Below, piece after piece: positions 8,307 to 11,997 of a stretch of DNA of 11,997 nucleotides. This DNA comes from Gammaproteobacteria bacterium (GTDB lineage Bacteria > Pseudomonadota > Gammaproteobacteria > Pseudomonadales > Azotimanducaceae). Under the pieces are notes generated by a model. That model saw only the letters and a program-made list of their open reading frames with translations. It made no database searches and was not told the DNA's origin. A program made the translations under genes and the position numbers. The stretch covers positions 1 to 11,997 of the forward strand of contig JAPUFN010000314.1 in assembly GCA_027293665.1 (NCBI GenBank). Reading direction: 5' to 3'. The first letter of the stretch is position 1. Each line of letters begins with the position of its first letter.

Positions 8307-9199
8307 GTATCTCCCGACGCAGCTTCGTCGCCGCAACCGCCGTCCTCGGCGCGCTGCCTGGTGCAACGTTTGCGAATTCGACAAACCCAGAATCGGAGCA
8401 GGAGATATCCATGCCAGGCCGAACGCCGCACACGAAGTTTGCCGTGAACATAGAAATGTGGTTCCGCGGACCGCTCCACGAACGTATCGCGGCCGTTGCG
8501 GAACTTGGCTTCCCCGCAATCGAGTTCTGGCCATATGAAAACAAGGACATCAGCCAAGTCGGAGAATTGCTCCGTCAGCACGAGATGACTGCGACGCAAT
8601 TTACTGCCTGGGGATTCGGCAGGGAACTCAACCACCCCGCGCTCACAGCGGAACGCTTCCTCGGTGCCATCGAAACCAGCTGTGCAGTGGCAGACGAGTT
8701 GCCCGGATGTGATCTGTTCACGGTCGTTCTGGGGGACAACATCGACGGATTCAGCAAAGCCGAGATGCACGCGGCAGCGATCGAAAAGATCATCCAGGCC
8801 GTTCCGATTCTGGAGAAGCATGGCAAGACGATGATCATCGAACCGATGAATCCCTACAATCATCCCGGCCACTGCCTCTATGGCAGCGCCGATGGTATTG
8901 CGATCTGCCAGGCAATTGGTTCAGAACACGTCAAGCTCAATTGGGATCTTTTTCACATGCAACGCTTCGAAGGCAATCTGATCGACAATATGCGCAGGGG
9001 CAGGGACTACATCGGCTATCTACAGTTCGCAGATTCTCCAGGAAGATTCGAACCCGGAACGGGTGAAGTCAATTTTACGAACGTTCTGCAGGCTATCCAC
9101 GAAATTGGCTACAACAGACCCATCGGCCTCGAATGTCTGCCACAGGATGGCGATACCCGACGGGCGGCAGCGAGAGTTCACGCTGCAGACACCTGGTAG
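8303..9199 (+). CDS. Tat-exported hydroxypyruvate-isomerase-like TIM-barrel protein
   Basis: A 298-residue protein of the xylose-isomerase-like TIM-barrel superfamily, closest by motif to hydroxypyruvate isomerase (Hyi). It opens with a twin-arginine signal (SRRSF, R5-R6, then a hydrophobic stretch ending at about A24), so the folded, metal-loaded protein should be exported to the periplasm. Predicted metal ligands are E180 (IIEPMNP), D215 (NWDLFH), Q241 (YLQFADSPGR) and E277 (GLECLP). Their spacing of 35, 26 and 36 residues closely follows that of E. coli Hyi (35, 26 and 37, from memory). The PGRFEPGTGE segment is the Hyi-type active-site loop. It probably interconverts a hydroxy-aldehyde/keto acid or sugar; the exact substrate is unknown. 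A second in-frame start, M37 at 8411, has its own strong ribosome-binding site and would give a 262-residue form without the signal. It is the last gene of the run and overlaps the PaiB-like gene. Confidence 0.88.
   Translation: MSISRRSFVAATAVLGALPGATFANSTNPESEQEISMPGRTPHTKFAVNIEMWFRGPLHERIAAVAELGFPAIEFWPYENKDISQVGELLRQHEMTATQFTAWGFGRELNHPALTAERFLGAIETSCAVADELPGCDLFTVVLGDNIDGFSKAEMHAAAIEKIIQAVPILEKHGKTMIIEPMNPYNHPGHCLYGSADGIAICQAIGSEHVKLNWDLFHMQRFEGNLIDNMRRGRDYIGYLQFADSPGRFEPGTGEVNFTNVLQAIHEIGYNRPIGLECLPQDGDTRRAAARVHAADTW
8400..8404 (+). promoter_or_regulatory. Internal Shine-Dalgarno site before Met37 of the isomerase-like gene
   Basis: AGGAG lies six bases before an in-frame ATG at 8411-8413, inside the isomerase-like coding region and just after the twin-arginine signal. 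It is a better ribosome-binding site than the one before the upstream start at 8303, where only a weak GGA is seen. It could drive production of an unexported form. Confidence 0.45.
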
Positions 9200-9246
9200 A
9201 GAGGCCCGTGCTCGGTGTGCGGTTGTGCCGGAGCTGATTTCGAAAA

Positions 9247-10506
9247 CTACATATATCGGCCGTCGTAGCCATCCAGACATTCGAGCGTGTCGCCGTCTAA
9301 CAACGAGTTGCCTGCCATTACCTTGAGCCTGTACGGTTCTTCATAGCAGACGCCAACAGGATCCTCTCCGTTAGCCACCTTGTCAGCCTGCTGCTTGAAC
9401 AAACGCCGCAGCATGGCAGTCGCCCTATCGATAACTGTGAGGTGTTCATCGGAGTGCAGATTCACATCACCCTGGCCCTTCTGAGTGACATAGTCGGTCT
9501 GCCAGCGCTGATGGTCTTCCAGCGTCCACTCTTCATAAGGTTTGCCGGGCCCCCACTCGGGACGCAGCATGCCAAGCGAGCGCATGTTGCTGCGGGGATC
9601 CACGCCTTTCTTCACCACGTTCAGCGTAAAAAACCGGTAGCTCGAATCAGTGGCTGCGACGGTCCAGGAAATTCCTGAAGGTCCGAGTTCGTCACTCACG
9701 CCTGCCGTACAATTAATATTCGGCATGACTGTCTGGCTCAGCCGTTGGTGGACTCTGCCATCTTCCAGCCTGCGATGTTGCACCGTACGGACCCCGTCGT
9801 CGGTATATTCCGACTCCACTTCGGGCAGAATATTCAGAGATTCCACGAACTGGATTCCATTGATGCTGGAGTGCAGTACGAAGACATGGACTGGATCCAT
9901 GAAATTATCGTAGAAACTCCACCAGTTGAAATCCTGATGGCCGGCAAATAAAGCGTGCTGGCCAGTCGGTGGGCGACAGCTGCCGCCTGCGACAACTTCT
10001 TCATCGGGTGCGAGATTTTCCAGCAGTGAAATCGCCGGAAATCTGGGTTCTTTCTCCGGTGGGCCGAGATACGCAAAGATAAGGCCGAAGCGTTCGAATA
10101 CCGGATACCAGGGTTGCCGCACTTTTTCTTTCACCCGGCTGTCCGGCTCACAGGGTGTTTCCAGGCAGCGCCCTTGCGTGTCGTAGAGCCAGCCGTGATA
10201 CGGACAGCGAATTCCCCGCGGTTCGATTTTGCCGTAGAGCAGCGATGTCCCACGATGCATGCAACGCGGATAGACCAGACCCGGATTGCCGCTCTTGTCA
10301 CGAAAGAGGATCAGATCTTCGGTGAGCACAGTGACTGCGACAGGTAGATCGGCTACCTCATCGCAGCGCGCCACCGGCTGCCAGTAACGTCTGAGCAATT
10401 CGCCACCCGGCGTACCGGGACCCGATTGAGTCAGTTTCTCATCGAATGTGGCGGCGGGTCTTCCGTAAGCGCGGCCGGCAGAATCAAAAACAGGCTGTTC
10501 AGACAT
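9247..10506 (-). CDS. Rieske non-haem iron oxygenase, alpha (terminal oxygenase) subunit
   Basis: A 419-residue protein with the two parts of an aromatic-ring-hydroxylating oxygenase alpha subunit. The Rieske [2Fe-2S] ligands are C82 and H84 (CMHRG) and C101 and H104 (CPYHGW). The catalytic domain has the electron-bridging and mononuclear-iron motif N201..D204..H207....H212 (DNFMDPVHVFVLH). D360 (LTVIDRATAMLRR) is the third iron ligand by the pattern of phthalate 4,5-dioxygenase-type enzymes. The LLRRYWQPVA opening also fits that group. It would hydroxylate or O-demethylate an aromatic or other ring compound using electrons from a separate reductase; none is encoded here. The frame extends to a TTG at 10527, but I prefer the ATG at 10506 because AGGGGGG precedes it. 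It lies 31 bases downstream of the NHL-repeat gene in the same operon and converges with the isomerase-like gene. Confidence 0.93.
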   Translation of the reverse strand: MSEQPVFDSAGRAYGRPAATFDEKLTQSGPGTPGGELLRRYWQPVARCDEVADLPVAVTVLTEDLILFRDKSGNPGLVYPRCMHRGTSLLYGKIEPRGIRCPYHGWLYDTQGRCLETPCEPDSRVKEKVRQPWYPVFERFGLIFAYLGPPEKEPRFPAISLLENLAPDEEVVAGGSCRPPTGQHALFAGHQDFNWWSFYDNFMDPVHVFVLHSSINGIQFVESLNILPEVESEYTDDGVRTVQHRRLEDGRVHQRLSQTVMPNINCTAGVSDELGPSGISWTVAATDSSYRFFTLNVVKKGVDPRSNMRSLGMLRPEWGPGKPYEEWTLEDHQRWQTDYVTQKGQGDVNLHSDEHLTVIDRATAMLRRLFKQQADKVANGEDPVGVCYEEPYRLKVMAGNSLLDGDTLECLDGYDGRYM

Positions 10507-10509
10507 GTG

Positions 10510-10516
10510 CCCCCCT
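10510..10516 (-). promoter_or_regulatory. Shine-Dalgarno site fixing the Rieske oxygenase start
   Basis: On the minus strand AGGGGGG ends three bases before the ATG at 10506. The upstream TTG at 10527 lacks a comparable site, so this decides the start. The neighbouring NHL gene also has a run of five G upstream (11577-11581), seven bases from its ATG. Confidence 0.55.
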
Positions 10517-10537
10517 GTTTGGTGCAAGTAGACGATG

Positions 10538-11569
10538 TTAGCGCAGGACGTACTTCTTTATGGCACGCGGCCCAACTTCCGCCCCATATATATTCCCGGC
10601 CGCGTCCACGGCCACGCCTTCTGCGGCACTGGTGCCGGAATTGTCCTGGTCCGGTTCCGGATCGGGGATAAATGCGGTCACGAAGCCATCCTTCGCGCTA
10701 CCGATTCGAATACCGCGCTTCCAGCCTGTGTTGCGTCGGGCGTTGGACTCAGAATCCGCGGAGTAGAGCACGTCATTTTTGTCGATGAACAAACCGCTGG
10801 GACGGCCGAACTGGGTCCAGGTAGCCAGATGGTTACCATCTTGATCGAAAATCTGAATGCGGCTGTTGCCCCGGTCGCCGACAAAAAGTCGTCCTTGCGA
10901 ATCCATCGCGAGTGCATGTGGATCTTTGAATTCGCCTTGATCGCCACCGGCCGAACCCCACTCCTTGATGTAGGTGCCGTCGCTGGAAAATTTCACGACC
11001 CTGTTGTTCACGGGTTCGTCTGGAGCTGAACCGTGGCCATCGACGACAAAGATGTCACCATTGGGTGCCACGAGCACGTCCGATGGCTTGCGGAAGGTAT
11101 CCTTGCCGGAACCGCTTACGCCCTTTTTACCTAGCGTCATCAACAATTCGCCGGTGGGGCTGAACTTGTAGACGACATGGCCCCAGCCTTCGGGAACCGG
11201 AGCGTAACCCACCGCGTCGGCGATCCAGACATTGCCTTGTGGATCCACATGCATGCCATGCGGCCAGGCGATCAACCCGGCACCAAAACTTCGCACGACA
11301 TTGCCTGCCGGATCGAACAGCATGACCGGGTCAACATCGCTGCCGACACAGACATTTGCCCCACAGCGTTCCGCAATCCAGATGTGTTTGCCATCTTTTG
11401 CAGGATAGATCGCACTGATTGCGCCCCATTGCCGCCCTTCCGGCAATTTTGCCCAGCCAGCAATCGTCTCATAAGGATTCGGGGCATGATTCTGCGCAAG
11501 CACGGCGCCACCCAATGCCATGAGTAACGCGACACAAAACGCCTGACTGACCACCGTTGCACTTCTCAT
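10538..11569 (-). CDS. Secreted NHL-repeat beta-propeller, peptidyl-alpha-hydroxyglycine amidating-lyase-like
   Basis: A 343-residue protein with a Sec signal peptide (hydrophobic 9-24, cleavage likely after VLA at A25). The rest is a six-bladed NHL-type propeller with blades such as WPHGMHVDPQGNVWIAD, FRKPSDVLVAPNGDIFVVD and DPHALAMDSQGRLFVGD. Order and wording of these blades resemble peptidyl-alpha-hydroxyglycine alpha-amidating lyase (PAL). Expected PAL residues that seem kept are R68, two zinc-type His (H104, H218) and R233 (DRGNSRI). Two appear changed: the catalytic Tyr position is H179 (VVDGHG), and the third zinc His position is E317 (SAAEGVAVD). Lyase activity is therefore uncertain, and a binding or different hydrolytic role is possible. 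C69 and C74 could form a disulphide. The ATG at 11569 is preceded by GGGGG seven bases upstream. It sits between the saccharopine-dehydrogenase-like gene and the Rieske gene, with gaps of 33 and 31 bases. Confidence 0.85.
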   Translation of the reverse strand: MRSATVVSQAFCVALLMALGGAVLAQNHAPNPYETIAGWAKLPEGRQWGAISAIYPAKDGKHIWIAERCGANVCVGSDVDPVMLFDPAGNVVRSFGAGLIAWPHGMHVDPQGNVWIADAVGYAPVPEGWGHVVYKFSPTGELLMTLGKKGVSGSGKDTFRKPSDVLVAPNGDIFVVDGHGSAPDEPVNNRVVKFSSDGTYIKEWGSAGGDQGEFKDPHALAMDSQGRLFVGDRGNSRIQIFDQDGNHLATWTQFGRPSGLFIDKNDVLYSADSESNARRNTGWKRGIRIGSAKDGFVTAFIPDPEPDQDNSGTSAAEGVAVDAAGNIYGAEVGPRAIKKYVLR

Positions 11570-11602
11570 CGGAATTCCCCCAAAAATCTTCTATGCCGAT
11601 CA

Positions 11603-11997
11603 TTAATCATTCTTATGCATTCCGCCAGCGTAACGACTGCCATTCGTGGTTGCGAAGAAATCCTCGAGCGGCACGTGTTCCTGCCGCAGAAAGCCGTTAT
11701 CTGGCAATTTGCCACTACTAACCAGTTCGATCACCGCGCACACCGATGAAGAAGTGGTCCAGGAAATCGCCCGCCACGCACGTCCGTTGATCTTGATCGG
11801 AAAGTAGGATCGGACGAACTCTTTGCGGCTGAGGCGACCATCCTGCATCCCCTCCGCCGAGACATGTATATGGACCACATCTTCATCCACTGGTGGTTTT
11901 GCGTTCTTCAGTATTTTTCCGGCAAGCGCACGGTCCTCACGCATAAGCAATTCATGAAAAAAGAAATTCATCAGTCTTGCGTGCCCCGGGTAGCGCA
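11603..11997 (-). CDS. Saccharopine-dehydrogenase-like protein, C-terminal part (runs off window edge)
   Basis: The frame is open from the right window edge to the stop at 11603, giving 131 residues of the C-terminus. An ATG at 11969-11971 is internal, because coding continues upstream of it as RYPGHARLM, a phrase like the RYPGH segment of bacterial saccharopine dehydrogenase/reductase (Lys9-like) proteins. The remainder (a HIHVSAEG strand, the AISWTTSSSVCAVIELVSSGKL helix region and a GFLRQEHV turn) fits the saccharopine dehydrogenase C-terminal domain. Such enzymes act on lysine-derived saccharopine or related amino-acid adducts with NAD(P); the nucleotide-binding half is outside the window, so substrate and cofactor cannot be judged. 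It is the first visible gene of the minus-strand operon, followed after 33 bases by the NHL-repeat gene. Confidence 0.75.
   Translation of the reverse strand, partial: RYPGHARLMNFFFHELLMREDRALAGKILKNAKPPVDEDVVHIHVSAEGMQDGRLSRKEFVRSYFPIKINGRAWRAISWTTSSSVCAVIELVSSGKLPDNGFLRQEHVPLEDFFATTNGSRYAGGMHKND

Noticed and set aside
8192..8872. A 226-codon open frame on the minus strand
   Set aside because: It is antisense to the well-supported PaiB-like and isomerase-like genes, and its translation shows no domain.
9200..9246. A bidirectional terminator between the convergent isomerase-like and Rieske genes
   Set aside because: No convincing stem with a following T-run on either strand could be found in these 47 bases.

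Overview
The window looks like a chromosomal stretch of a moderately GC-rich, Gram-negative, aerobic heterotroph. A gammaproteobacterium is my best guess, but no marker gene fixes the lineage. The clues are two lipoprotein signals, a twin-arginine signal, a c-type cytochrome, HupE/UreJ-like and saccharopine-dehydrogenase-like gene ends, and dense operons. I see no tRNA, rRNA, CRISPR array, transposase or phage gene.

Left edge (1-644, minus strand): a small c-type cytochrome lipoprotein lies upstream of the start of a HupE/UreJ-like membrane protein that runs off the edge. A 200-base gap separates this pair from the plus-strand block.

Plus-strand block (845-9199): first comes a 1012-residue lipoprotein joining a TolB/Tricorn-like propeller to a metal-dependent amidohydrolase. 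After 93 bases there is a compact four-gene run: an APC-family amino-acid permease, a 763-residue tandem class III (CaiB/BaiF) CoA-transferase, a PaiB-like FMN-binding protein, and a twin-arginine-exported hydroxypyruvate-isomerase-like TIM-barrel protein. Gaps inside the run are 13 and 24 bases, followed by a 4-base overlap.

Minus-strand block (11997-9247), converging on the first with 47 bases between: the C-terminal part of a saccharopine-dehydrogenase-like protein, a secreted NHL-repeat propeller resembling peptidyl-alpha-hydroxyglycine amidating lyase, and a phthalate-dioxygenase-type Rieske oxygenase alpha subunit. Gaps are 33 and 31 bases.

Taken together the enzymes look like a catabolic or salvage cassette: periplasmic hydrolysis, uptake, CoA activation, oxidation and sugar-acid-type isomerisation. 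The substrate cannot be read from sequence. The most notable points are the tandem CoA-transferase, in which only the second half keeps the expected catalytic Asp (D554; Thr161 in the first half); an internal ribosome-binding site and start that would give a cytoplasmic form of the exported isomerase-like protein; and the amidating-lyase-like propeller encoded directly before a Rieske oxygenase with altered active-site residues. I did not find a clearly new defence, mobile or regulatory system.
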